Source: Desulfobulbus oralis (GTDB lineage Bacteria; Desulfobacterota; Desulfobulbia; Desulfobulbales; Desulfobulbaceae). From it: a DNA stretch of 64,000 nucleotides. Within the stretch, counting starts at the first letter, position 1, and each line of letters begins with the position of its first letter. The stretch covers positions 1,587,501 to 1,651,500 of the forward strand of contig NZ_CP021255.1 in the NCBI RefSeq assembly GCF_002952055.1. The letters run 5' to 3'. Under the pieces are notes generated by a model that saw only the letters and a list, made by a program, of their open reading frames with translations, made no database searches and was not told the origin of the DNA. This document shows, piece by piece, positions 17,762 through 25,848 of this stretch. The position numbers were made by a program, and so were the translations under genes.

Positions 17762-18186
17762 GGTTTTTCGTGAGCTGAGGTTGGCGAAGCGGTGCCGATG
17801 TGCAGTTTTTCTCCTCCCTGCAGGCGTACTTCATCCACTAAAAATATCAGGGATTCCACCGGAGCTGCAGGGGCGGCCTTGAGTACCAGCAGTCCGGGGT
17901 TTGTACGGAAGTGTCGTACCAAATTCTGGATGCGCATACGCACCTCTTCGCGTGGTGTAGGCACCCCGTCAATAACAAAGGTGCCATCAGCCAAAAGGTG
18001 CAGCTCCACCACGCGCCCTGATAGTGCCTGACTGCTTTGGGCGTGTGGCAAATCCAGACTCAGCCCACGAACAGCAAATGCGGCGGCAAGTATAAAGAAA
18101 AGCAACAGAATGAATATAATGTCGATAAGCGGCGTCAAATCGAAAGTACACGCCTCATCTGTAGTTTTAGCGTCAAAATGGAGCAT
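17758..18186 (-). CDS. exbD: ExbD/TolR family protein
   Basis: 142 aa. Cytoplasmic N-terminus, one membrane helix with the signature DLTPLIDIIFILLLFFIL (the Asp that carries protons lies in the LID triplet), then a periplasmic domain. Forms the ion-conducting motor with ExbB. It starts two bases after exbB and overlaps the TonB-like gene. Confidence 0.87.
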   Translation of the reverse strand: MLHFDAKTTDEACTFDLTPLIDIIFILLLFFILAAAFAVRGLSLDLPHAQSSQALSGRVVELHLLADGTFVIDGVPTPREEVRMRIQNLVRHFRTNPGLLVLKAAPAAPVESLIFLVDEVRLQGGEKLHIGTASPTSAHEKP

Positions 18187-18188
18187 GC

Positions 18189-18794
18189 CTACTTTCTGTG
18201 TGCGTCAACAAGAGTGAGAGCGGCGTTGCCAACCAGCGTCAAGGCTTCACGCACGGCACGGGTACGGCTTTGAAAAAGCCCTACGCACAGCGTCACGGGT
18301 ATAGCTATACTAATGCCTGCGGCAGTGGTGATGAGCGCCTGCCAAATGCCATCTGCCAGCATCCCCATATCTACGCCGGATGCGGCCGAAGCGATGCGGG
18401 CAAAGGTGTTGATCATTCCGATAACCGTGCCTAAAAGACCTAACAGAGGGGCTGTTTGCCCCAAGAGGCGCAAGAGAGATAAGCGTTTTTCCAGAGCCTG
18501 CAGTACTCCTTCTCCAGTGGCCTGCAGAGCGGCCTCACGGTTAGGGTGGGCAGAATCACGGAGAATTTCTGCAAAAGGTTGTAGTACCTCCGATTGTTCC
18601 AGAGCGTGGATGAGAGGTGTTACATCTTGTGTTGCTAGGCTTTGCCGCACGAGGATATCTATTCTCTGTGCCCCCCTGGCAGGGAAGCAGCACTGTGCAA
18701 AAAATAAACACCGCTCAATAATTACGGCCAACGACACAATGGAAATGCCCAGCAACGGCCACATGAGTATGCCACCCCGCATGAGTAATTCCAT
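18189..18794 (-). CDS. exbB: MotA/TolQ/ExbB family proton channel protein
   Basis: 201 aa with three membrane helices (about 10-30, 110-135, 155-178). The family signature APLLGLLGTVIGMINTF is at about residues 114-130. It pairs with the next gene's ExbD. Located 34 bases after the CobW-type gene, which suggests the energiser belongs with the metal-handling genes rather than being a general Tol or Ton system. Confidence 0.87.
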   Translation of the reverse strand: MELLMRGGILMWPLLGISIVSLAVIIERCLFFAQCCFPARGAQRIDILVRQSLATQDVTPLIHALEQSEVLQPFAEILRDSAHPNREAALQATGEGVLQALEKRLSLLRLLGQTAPLLGLLGTVIGMINTFARIASAASGVDMGMLADGIWQALITTAAGISIAIPVTLCVGLFQSRTRAVREALTLVGNAALTLVDAHRK

Positions 18795-18828
18795 TGTCCT
18801 CTCCTTTGTTTGCTAACATTTTGGGGCA

Positions 18829-20625
18829 TTAGCCCAGAGTGAAGGGAGTAATATCGCGTCCGATAAAAATGAGATAGTCCCCATCTGGATTGTTTTTTGG
18901 AGCGGGTTCGAATTGCAACTGTCCTCCCGCATACTGCACCACAGCAGCGGCATCCCTGGCGATGCCATTGGCGCCGTCAGTCAGGTGTACTATACCCTTG
19001 ACGCGGCACAGTCCATTTCCCGCTCTCGTCAGTAATGCGGAAATGCCACGACGCGTAAGGGGGGGGAGCTGTGTGAGGGCAAAGGAAGAATAGTTTTTTG
19101 TACTATGTGTGGCGTGAGTCTGAACGCTCATGTGCTCCAGACAGGGCCTGCGGGAAGGTAGATGGCTGTTGCTATGTTCGTCAAAAAACGCATCTAACGC
19201 TGCATATGGCACATTGCCCCGTTGGGCGCGCAACAGCAAGGCACGGGGATTAATCGCTTTGAGGCATGCCTCTGCCTGGAGCAATGCGTTATCTGGTACT
19301 ATGTCTGTTTTGTTGAGCAACAACACATCGGCTCCGGCCACCTGGTCATGCAACACCCCTTGTGTGGCAAAATCCTCAGGTGCGCGGAATACCTGCCCGC
19401 AGTCCACTACAGTGATAACTAGCCCTACGTTGATTATGTCGCTCAAATCTCGCAAATCAGGGAGTATATTTTGTGGATTGGCCAGTCCAGTTGTCTCCAA
19501 AATTAAAGTTTCGGTGGGCATTGCAGCTTTGAGGCGTTCTATGCCGGAGCGTAAGCTGTCAGACAGCGAACAGCACACACAACCATCGTCGAGTGCCTCA
19601 ACACAGGTTTCAGTCCCCAGAAGTGTGGCATCAAGGGCTACCTGCCCAAACTCGTTTTGGATGACACCGGTGTAGCGTTCTCTTCCATTTAGGTAATCAA
19701 GCCAAGCACGCAGAAAGGTCGTTTTACCGGAACCTAAGAATCCGGTGAGGATATGCAATACGGGCATATCCTGCGTTGTGTCCTCACTGTATTTGGGCAA
19801 ATGTGCTATCTTGCGTTGGACAGGGATGGTTGCACCGGGCGCAGCGTAGGCGTCGTCTGCCAAAAAGATCGCTGACGCGGCTGCATCAGCGCCAAAGTCT
19901 GCTGTGAGCAACAAGCAGTGTTCTGTAAGCTCGGGGTCGGCACAGGAGCCTTCTTTTGTATAAGCCGTAGCCTGACGGGATGTATGGCGCACTCTGATAT
20001 ACGGCGTTTGTTCCAACTGTTCGGTATACGTTTGTACCAACGGTCCCATAAGGTGCAGCCCCAGGCGGTATTGAGGTACGTCGCATTCTTTGCCCCCAGG
20101 GGGGATGACCCATTGGCCGTTGTTGGTGCAAATGCCATCAAGGGCACGGACTCGCCAGCGAGCCATTGCCTCCAGCGCTACACGAAAAAAACTGCCATCC
20201 AAGGCCGCTTCCATATGTAACCAGCCTATACCAAATGGCGCTGCCCACGTTTCATGGCGGGCGAAGTCGCGGACAGTTTCGGCGTACTGAGGGGAAAGAC
20301 CGCGCCGCAACGCCTCCAGCGGCAGGCGTTCCCACAGTGGATCTTCGGCATGCTGCGGGAAGATATAGAGCGAAAAACAGCCGTGTATTTTTTGGTTGTG
20401 TATTTGTTCGCCATCAAAGCGCAAACCAAAAACATGATTACTTCCAGCTACGCGCAAAGTCCACGCTGAATGAGGGCCACCACAGGGACGCACCCCCCGC
20501 CAGCCCAGACGCCGGGCATGGGCGCGAGAAAAATAGGCTCTGGTCAGAGCCGCGCGGAAAAGAGCGACACACTCGGTACAGCTTGAAGGATCCAGCGGGC
20601 GGGGAATAATCGTTTTGAGATTCAT
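18829..20625 (-). CDS. CobW/P47K family GTPase with a large N-terminal extension
   Basis: 598 aa from ATG 20625. The C-terminal two thirds is a COG0523 G3E GTPase: Walker A GFLGSGKTTF (295-304), the metal-binding GCVCCSL motif (Cys349, 351, 352), ETTGLANP (378-384) and NKTD (438-441), then a CobW C-terminal domain (about 490-598). Members insert or deliver Zn, Co or other metals to client proteins. Residues 1-285 form an extra region I cannot assign, with 8 Cys and several His. A start at 20652 is possible, but only 20625 has a spaced purine-rich site. Likely metallochaperone for this operon (inference). Confidence 0.85.
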   Translation of the reverse strand: MNLKTIIPRPLDPSSCTECVALFRAALTRAYFSRAHARRLGWRGVRPCGGPHSAWTLRVAGSNHVFGLRFDGEQIHNQKIHGCFSLYIFPQHAEDPLWERLPLEALRRGLSPQYAETVRDFARHETWAAPFGIGWLHMEAALDGSFFRVALEAMARWRVRALDGICTNNGQWVIPPGGKECDVPQYRLGLHLMGPLVQTYTEQLEQTPYIRVRHTSRQATAYTKEGSCADPELTEHCLLLTADFGADAAASAIFLADDAYAAPGATIPVQRKIAHLPKYSEDTTQDMPVLHILTGFLGSGKTTFLRAWLDYLNGRERYTGVIQNEFGQVALDATLLGTETCVEALDDGCVCCSLSDSLRSGIERLKAAMPTETLILETTGLANPQNILPDLRDLSDIINVGLVITVVDCGQVFRAPEDFATQGVLHDQVAGADVLLLNKTDIVPDNALLQAEACLKAINPRALLLRAQRGNVPYAALDAFFDEHSNSHLPSRRPCLEHMSVQTHATHSTKNYSSFALTQLPPLTRRGISALLTRAGNGLCRVKGIVHLTDGANGIARDAAAVVQYAGGQLQFEPAPKNNPDGDYLIFIGRDITPFTLG

Positions 20626-20640
20626 TGGGTGCGCAGCCCC

Positions 20641-20686
20641 CCTTGCTGGCATCCCTTTGGTGGGGGAAGATCGTATGCCAGCAAGG
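20641..20686 (-). promoter_or_regulatory. Hairpin covering the ribosome binding site of the CobW gene
   Basis: A perfect 12-base inverted repeat (CCTTGCTGGCAT at 20641-20652 and its complement at 20675-20686) with a 22-base loop. Read on the - strand, its second arm runs into the AAGGGGGG site before ATG 20625. No T run follows, so it is unlikely to be a terminator; it could occlude the site or define an mRNA processing boundary (inference). Confidence 0.5.
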
Positions 20687-20701
20687 AAGCCGGGTGGAGT
20701 A

Positions 20702-21856
20702 TCAGGCAGGGAAGGTCAATTTGTCCCCATTACCCAGGTAGTTTTTGGTTTTGGAGCGGAAGCGTGCCGTACCCGTGACCACGGGATAGCCCGCATCTAC
20801 AAATTTTTGCGCGGTGATAAGACCTGTGCAATGATTGCAGCCCACACGTTGCAAATTCCATTTTTTAAGACCGATGACCAGATCATCGTATTTGGGATCC
20901 CAGTCGTCAAAAGGGGAGATGTGCAGGCCACCATATAATCCATAAAATTGGTCTTTTTCGTACTTAAGTTCCTTGTAGGCGGTATCAGCAAACAGAATGA
21001 TACCCTGGTGGCAACATCCGGTTATACTCACCAATCCTACATCCTTAACATTGCAGTACATGGACATTTCCCCAAACACCTTGAAGATGATGGGACATTC
21101 AAACATATACAGCGCCACGCCCGGCTGTAGATTATGCAGCCCTTTTTTGACTTCTGTCCACTTGCCAACATGGCCACAATCTTTGAGGTACTGCTTGCCA
21201 GCCGGGTAGAAAGTGCTGGGTGTGTACACATGTACATTGGGATTGTATTTGGTCACTGCCGGAAATCCCCAGTAGTGATCCATATGCTCGTGGGTTTGGA
21301 TGAAGGCAGTTATTTCATTATTGGCGAGCATCTTGTCGATGCCTTCACGCTTGAAGCTTTCTTCCATCCACATATAATTCCAACCGCAGTCAAAGAGGTA
21401 TTTTGTGATGTTACCATCCAAATTTTCAACTTCAACCAGGCAGGAATAACCGCCAGCATTGTCTGCATCAACGGAGTTTTCTTTGGCTATAGCCCAAGCT
21501 TCTTCAAGTTTATTGGGCAAAAGGTGTTTTATTTTGGCTATTCCTTCATTATAAGTGCCCTTTCCTATGCCTTTGCCATTTCCAAATGGTGCCCAATTGT
21601 AGGTATACTGATCTACCAGCAAGCCGCCAGCACCAGTAACATTTTTCATGAAAATGCTGTTGTCAAACCAACTGGTTTCCGAAATATTTGTTATGCGTAC
21701 AGATTTGCATACGCCTATATCCTGCATTTTGCGTTCGCTCTTCGGCAGCATACTGAAACGCATGGGCGAGTAAGAGTACACCCCCATGGCTCCAAGGGTG
21801 CCTATGCCAAGCCCTAAAGCGGCACCTTTTACAAAATCGCGACGAGTCAAACTCAT
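20702..21856 (-). CDS. Tat-exported metallo-beta-lactamase-fold hydrolase (COG1237-like)
   Basis: 384 aa. Twin-arginine signal (SLTRRDFVKGAALGLG), so it is exported folded, probably with metal already bound. MBL-fold metal motifs are intact: HEHMDH (189-194), GCCHQGI (280-286), GGLH (309-312) and CNHCTG (340-345). This set matches the family that includes the dihydropterin ribofuranosylaminobenzene phosphate synthase MJ0301. The substrate of exported members is unknown to me. Starts 9 bases after the membrane protein gene; a Zn or Fe centre loaded via the downstream CobW protein is plausible. Confidence 0.82.
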   Translation of the reverse strand: MSLTRRDFVKGAALGLGIGTLGAMGVYSYSPMRFSMLPKSERKMQDIGVCKSVRITNISETSWFDNSIFMKNVTGAGGLLVDQYTYNWAPFGNGKGIGKGTYNEGIAKIKHLLPNKLEEAWAIAKENSVDADNAGGYSCLVEVENLDGNITKYLFDCGWNYMWMEESFKREGIDKMLANNEITAFIQTHEHMDHYWGFPAVTKYNPNVHVYTPSTFYPAGKQYLKDCGHVGKWTEVKKGLHNLQPGVALYMFECPIIFKVFGEMSMYCNVKDVGLVSITGCCHQGIILFADTAYKELKYEKDQFYGLYGGLHISPFDDWDPKYDDLVIGLKKWNLQRVGCNHCTGLITAQKFVDAGYPVVTGTARFRSKTKNYLGNGDKLTFPA

Positions 21857-21865
21857 GTTACTCTC

Positions 21866-23269
21866 CTATTTTACCAGAGTGAAGGTAGCGCTGCACAGCG
21901 GGAGCAACCACAAGATAAAGAAATATACGGCCACACCTCCTACAATACCGACAGCTATGCCTGGATACATGCCAACAGTTACAGTCAGATCTTCAGCAAT
22001 ATGGCGCTGTTCTTTGGCAAAGTCTGCTTCAGTCTTGCGCTCCATCTTCCACCCAGGCCAGTTATCCATGAACCAGTGGTTAATAAGCCATATGTCAATC
22101 AGCCATATGGTTGGAATCATAGGAAACTGTTGCGGATGCGAATATCCTTTTTGCGTGCCTAATAGAAAGTGAGCATACTGATAATACAGACAGTATAGCA
22201 AAGTGCCTCCGATAATAACAAGTAACGTACGGAAAAGAATATTGACCGATGTACTGAATTTGTTTGGCCAGTTGCCGCAATAAAATTGTATGAATAAGGC
22301 CGGTACTAAGAAGAAGATAGCGGTTTCGCCAACATGCAGCCACCGCCAGTCAGGTGCTGCATCTCTACGATGACCTCGGATGGCTTCACCCCATACCAAC
22401 TCCTGCATATACCAGAAGAATAAGCACAGGGATACCGAGATAACAATAATACCAAAGAAAAGTGCGGCGCGACGAATCCAGGGTGTCTTGATGGCAATAA
22501 AGGGATAACGTTCCCAAATACCTTCCACAAACCACACCACAACAGTACAACACATGATCCACGCCACGTGGAAGTTTGCAGAAACCGTCTGTGCGAATTG
22601 TTCCCAATAGGGCGGGCAGATAGATGTGAAGTATTGCCAAGGATAGTACAGAATGCCCATATGGTTGTGCATGGTCATGAAATAGATGATCATGCTCAAG
22701 CAGAATGTGCCCAGCCAAATAGAAAATCCCTTGGTAGGCTGTTTGTCGTTCGCCCAGGGTTGACCTTCCAGTGCCACTACCCAGGCAGGTGAAATCCAAG
22801 AAGCGATAACTGCAAACATCATACACGCTTGCGCAGCGTATTCGGTCGCATAGAATTCCGTAAGACCTGGGAGTTTTTGCAGTTGCTCAGGGTTGAAATA
22901 GGCAAAAGCGAAGTTACCCAGTACTCCTTCAAAGAATCCCTTTATAACAACGAGCATGATGGCCACAGACATCAGCGAAAGCACGAGTCCCTTTTGCAGG
23001 GGATGGGCATTGCGTACCCAGTTGCGTTTGAAAGGCCAAAAATCGAAGGTGTAGGCCATCCAGATAAGGATAATCAGCCACCAGCGGCAGTAGTTATAGC
23101 CTACATATGGGGTGTAAAAACGCATAATACCACGTGGATCCTGAAATACCCACCATGTGATGCCAAAAATGATCAACGTAAAGACCAGATTGGTGAGAGC
23201 TGGCCAAGGGCCGGGCCAGCGTTTGACCAGCTTACGTTCTTCAAGATAGGAAATTTCTTCGTGTAACAT
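21866..23269 (-). CDS. Polytopic membrane protein of unknown function
   Basis: 467 aa with roughly eleven hydrophobic helices and an unusually high content of Trp, Tyr, Phe and His. Polar residues lie in or near helices (FMTMHNHMGILYYPW, SANFHVAWIMCC, RWLHVGETAIFF), as in membrane metalloenzymes or haem/copper proteins. I do not recognise the family. It is first in the operon, behind a strong GGAGGG site, and is followed at once by the Tat-exported hydrolase, so the two may form one inner-membrane/periplasmic unit. Alternative: a transporter subunit. Confidence 0.75.
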   Translation of the reverse strand: MLHEEISYLEERKLVKRWPGPWPALTNLVFTLIIFGITWWVFQDPRGIMRFYTPYVGYNYCRWWLIILIWMAYTFDFWPFKRNWVRNAHPLQKGLVLSLMSVAIMLVVIKGFFEGVLGNFAFAYFNPEQLQKLPGLTEFYATEYAAQACMMFAVIASWISPAWVVALEGQPWANDKQPTKGFSIWLGTFCLSMIIYFMTMHNHMGILYYPWQYFTSICPPYWEQFAQTVSANFHVAWIMCCTVVVWFVEGIWERYPFIAIKTPWIRRAALFFGIIVISVSLCLFFWYMQELVWGEAIRGHRRDAAPDWRWLHVGETAIFFLVPALFIQFYCGNWPNKFSTSVNILFRTLLVIIGGTLLYCLYYQYAHFLLGTQKGYSHPQQFPMIPTIWLIDIWLINHWFMDNWPGWKMERKTEADFAKEQRHIAEDLTVTVGMYPGIAVGIVGGVAVYFFILWLLPLCSATFTLVK

Positions 23270-23297
23270 ACACCCTCCTACGATTATGATGATATTT

Positions 23298-23326
23298 TTT
23301 ATAACGGATTTATTTATGTTTTTAAA
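23298..23326 (-). promoter_or_regulatory. Possible sigma-70 promoter of the accessory operon
   Basis: Reading the - strand, TTTAAA (23321-23326) and TATAAA (23298-23303) are separated by 17 bases in a strongly AT-rich leader, 29 bases before the start codon at 23269. The -35 match is weak. An AT-rich ATCATCATAAT stretch between this and the start is faintly Fur-like, but I do not claim a site. Confidence 0.35.
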
Positions 23327-23600
23327 GGTATTTTTGGAGAAATAATTGTCTGTTTTTCCATTATGTTGATTTTATGGCTCGACTTTTTTGAGTTGGTACA
23401 ATGCAATTTGTCCTAGCGAGTGTCGTCATGAGATTGTCTTACTTATAAGAAATTCAAGGGTATTTACAAAATCCTGGCTGAAAAAACATAACGGCCTGTT
23501 GAAAAACTCTCCAGGCAGGGCATAATGGTGCCCAGGCGATCAAACTGTGTCGAGGGGAGGCGTCATGAGTCTTGGTCGGAGGCAGGAGCAGTAGAGCAGC

Positions 23601-24300
23601 ATGCGGCTTTCGTACGATCAGCTGCCCCAGAGTCAGGGGCAGGTCTTGTACCAGCGACTGCAGAAGCTCCTGCATGAGGAAGCATTTGACGCCTTCCCCA
23701 AAAAGCTGTGCGCTCCATTCTCCGCCGACAAACTCGGCCGCAGGTCCATCCCGCCGGGCGCTCTTTCCGCATGCTCCTGATCGGCTACCTCAAGGATATC
23801 GACTCTGGGCCCGGCATCTGCCGGCGCAGCTTGCGATGCCCTGTCTCTGCGGGGATTCTTGGGCCTTGCCCTCACTGAATCCGTGTCCGATCATTCCTCC
23901 CTGTGCCGCATCCGGGGGCGCCTGCCGCTGGAGCTGCACCGCAAACTGTTTGTCTTTATGCTGGGCATTTTGGAAAAAGCCGGTTTGCTGCATGGCAAAG
24001 ATCAGGGGATCGATGCCCATTGTCATGGAGGCGAATGCGGCCATGAAGCGGCCCGTGCCCAGGGACAGGGGCGAGAGCTATCAGGAAATGCCTGTGCGTC
24101 TGGCTGAGGCCAAGCGGCGGCAAGACGCCGGCCCAGGCCGAGCTTGTGGCCTTTGACCGCAGGTGCCAGGGCGAAAAGACATCCAGCAAGGACTGGCAAT
24201 CGACCACAGACGAGGCAGCGCACAGAGCCAAACTAAACGATGGCCGCACCCATTGCCTGTTCGAGGTGGCGCAACTGACAGGCGCGGGCACAAGGCCTCA
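23601..24300 (+). pseudogene. Broken DDE transposase (DUF772-type, IS1182/IS5-like)
   Basis: Transposase sequence is readable only by switching frames. Frame one gives LSYDQLPQSQGQVLYQRL to RSIPPGA; the next gives RMLLIGYLKDIDSG, LALTESVSDHSSLCRIRGRL and EKAGLLHGKDQGIDAH; later pieces give EANAAMKRPVPRDRGESYQE and SSKDWQSTTDEAAHRAKLND. These are successive blocks of one transposase family, with at least three frameshifts and no C-terminal catalytic part. It lies just upstream of the accessory operon and is a relic of mobile DNA. Confidence 0.8.
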
Positions 24301-24333
24301 GCCTCTTCGCAAGATCAACCTTTGTTCAACGGG
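24301..24333. repeat. 33-bp imperfect direct repeat, copy 1
   Basis: Matches 25816-25848 at 26 of 33 positions, with shared blocks around ATCAACC and TTCAACGGG. Copy 2 overlaps the last codons of the PBP gene. The two copies bracket the AT-rich orphan and the exoprotein remnant. Confidence 0.45.
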
Positions 24334-24406
24334 ATGTTGGCGCTCCCAGTACATCTAAAAAGCCACAGCATCCTGTATTAGTAATGTTAATATTCCTTAT
24401 TGATTT

Positions 24407-25405
24407 TTACTTTATGTAAGGTGAGAGATTACAATAATTATTCACGTAGTAATTATTGCCATCAGTTGTAAGGTAGCTCCAATAAGCATACCAATAATCC
24501 TTTGAACTTCCACAGATTTCACTGAATTGATAGTTTCTTATTTTATCAAGACGCTTTAAGCCAATATCGTCGAATCCGTTTATCAAAATATATTTATTAT
24601 CTTTTGATATGAAGTTAATAGAACCTATATAGTCATCAATATTATCTAAATTGAGATCCAATACATAATGATCCCCAAGATAAAAAAGGGAATCAGATGC
24701 TTGATAGCCTGTATCAGAAGCAAGCTGCTTGGAAAGATTATTAAGATATTCTTTATTTTTGACATTTCCTGCTATTTTATATTCAAATATAAATGCTCTT
24801 TCTGAATTTTGAAACAGTACACAAAGGGTTTTCTGGTGACAGGCCAGAGAATATACATTACTAATTATTAAATCTTCTTTTATATTTTTGATATGGTCAC
24901 GAACTCTAGCAGCAAAGAGTGTTATGCGTTTGCCACTATGTCCAGTTTCTAACACATGGTCAATAGTATTAAAGATTTCACTTTTTTTTATAAAATTCAC
25001 CAATTCATCAATGTTGTTATTCGTATATATTTCACCCACATAGACGCCTCTAGCTCTCCAATCTTCACCCTGGTACAGTTGGTATTTGTTTGTTTCATAA
25101 AACCAGTACGGACGCTCACCCTGCAGACTTACTATTGACTGTAAATTGCTGGCAACTTTTTCACAATTATCGTCAAAAATATCATATTTCAATAAACCTG
25201 TCACTTTCTCTTCAACAATCCATGACACATTTAAAAATTCATCGCACATGGGAAACTTGTTTTTTATCTTCTCATCTACATCTTTCATAAATGCCACATT
25301 ATCAATGCAGGCATTCTCTTTTGAAAGCACTGATACTGGATATGCAAAAATAATAAATAATATGAATACAGCAAAATATATTGTATTTGTAGTTCTATTT
25401 TTCAT
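24407..25405 (-). CDS. AT-rich secreted orphan protein
   Basis: 332 aa from ATG 25405, with a signal peptide (hydrophobic 10-25, likely cleavage after VSVLS). The mature part is hydrophilic, rich in Asn, Asp, Ile, Lys and Tyr, with 8 scattered Cys (for example at NACIDN and EICGSS) that could form periplasmic disulfides. I recognise no family. Base composition is far more AT-rich than all neighbours, and the gene sits between a broken transposase and an exoprotein remnant, so recent transfer is likely. The ribosome binding site is weak. Confidence 0.6.
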   Translation of the reverse strand: MKNRTTNTIYFAVFILFIIFAYPVSVLSKENACIDNVAFMKDVDEKIKNKFPMCDEFLNVSWIVEEKVTGLLKYDIFDDNCEKVASNLQSIVSLQGERPYWFYETNKYQLYQGEDWRARGVYVGEIYTNNNIDELVNFIKKSEIFNTIDHVLETGHSGKRITLFAARVRDHIKNIKEDLIISNVYSLACHQKTLCVLFQNSERAFIFEYKIAGNVKNKEYLNNLSKQLASDTGYQASDSLFYLGDHYVLDLNLDNIDDYIGSINFISKDNKYILINGFDDIGLKRLDKIRNYQFSEICGSSKDYWYAYWSYLTTDGNNYYVNNYCNLSPYIK

Positions 25406-25599
25406 ATTTCTGCCATAGTGAATACAAAAAAAGTCCATGGAGCAGGTGACTTCGAGGTGTAGGCGTACCACTCAGACCGGCCGCGCTGGCACCTCCGGCT
25501 TCCGAGTGTGCAATCCGGGTGGGGCTTTCCTGTCTCTTGCTTGCACGGGGCACCTCCGGGGTGGCAGTGCATGGCCTGTATCCTGCCAGACTGAGCCGG

Positions 25600-25805
25600 C
25601 AGGATAGTTTGTGCAGAAAGCGCCTGAAATTTACCTGATGCCTTTCGCGGGCACAAGCTGCTTCTGTGCTCCGTTTCCTGCCCGCTCTGTTCAGTCCATA
25701 CAAACAGGATCTGGTCAATCAGGGTCAGCCTGACCGCCGGATCCGCAGCGGCCGCAAACTCCGCCACCAGGGTCTTCAGCCTGCCGCTCCCATCCCCCAC
25801 CATGG
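25600..25805 (-). pseudogene. Decayed fragment of an RTX/haemagglutinin-like exoprotein
   Basis: The - strand encodes GRLKTLVAEFAAAADPAVR and LTLIDQILFVWTE, resembling the LxxLVxxFxxAxDPxxRxxLIDxILxxWT unit found between repeats of large calcium-binding or haemagglutinin-type secreted proteins. After a frame change it continues with ACARERHQVNFRRFLHKL, matching the following part of that unit. No start, signal or repeats remain. The rest of 25406-25840 shows nothing else I can name. Confidence 0.45.
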
Positions 25806-25815
25806 CCTCTTTGCA

Positions 25816-25848
25816 GCCCCTTCGGAAAATCAACCCCCATTCAACGGG
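25816..25848. repeat. 33-bp imperfect direct repeat, copy 2
   Basis: Partner of 24301-24333. Its right end overlaps the final codons and stop of the PBP gene on the - strand, so copy 1 may be an old duplicate of the PBP 3' end. Confidence 0.45.

Noticed and set aside
23280-23300. Fur-like AT-rich motif before the accessory operon
   Set aside because: Only a few positions resemble the consensus and no clear dyad is present.
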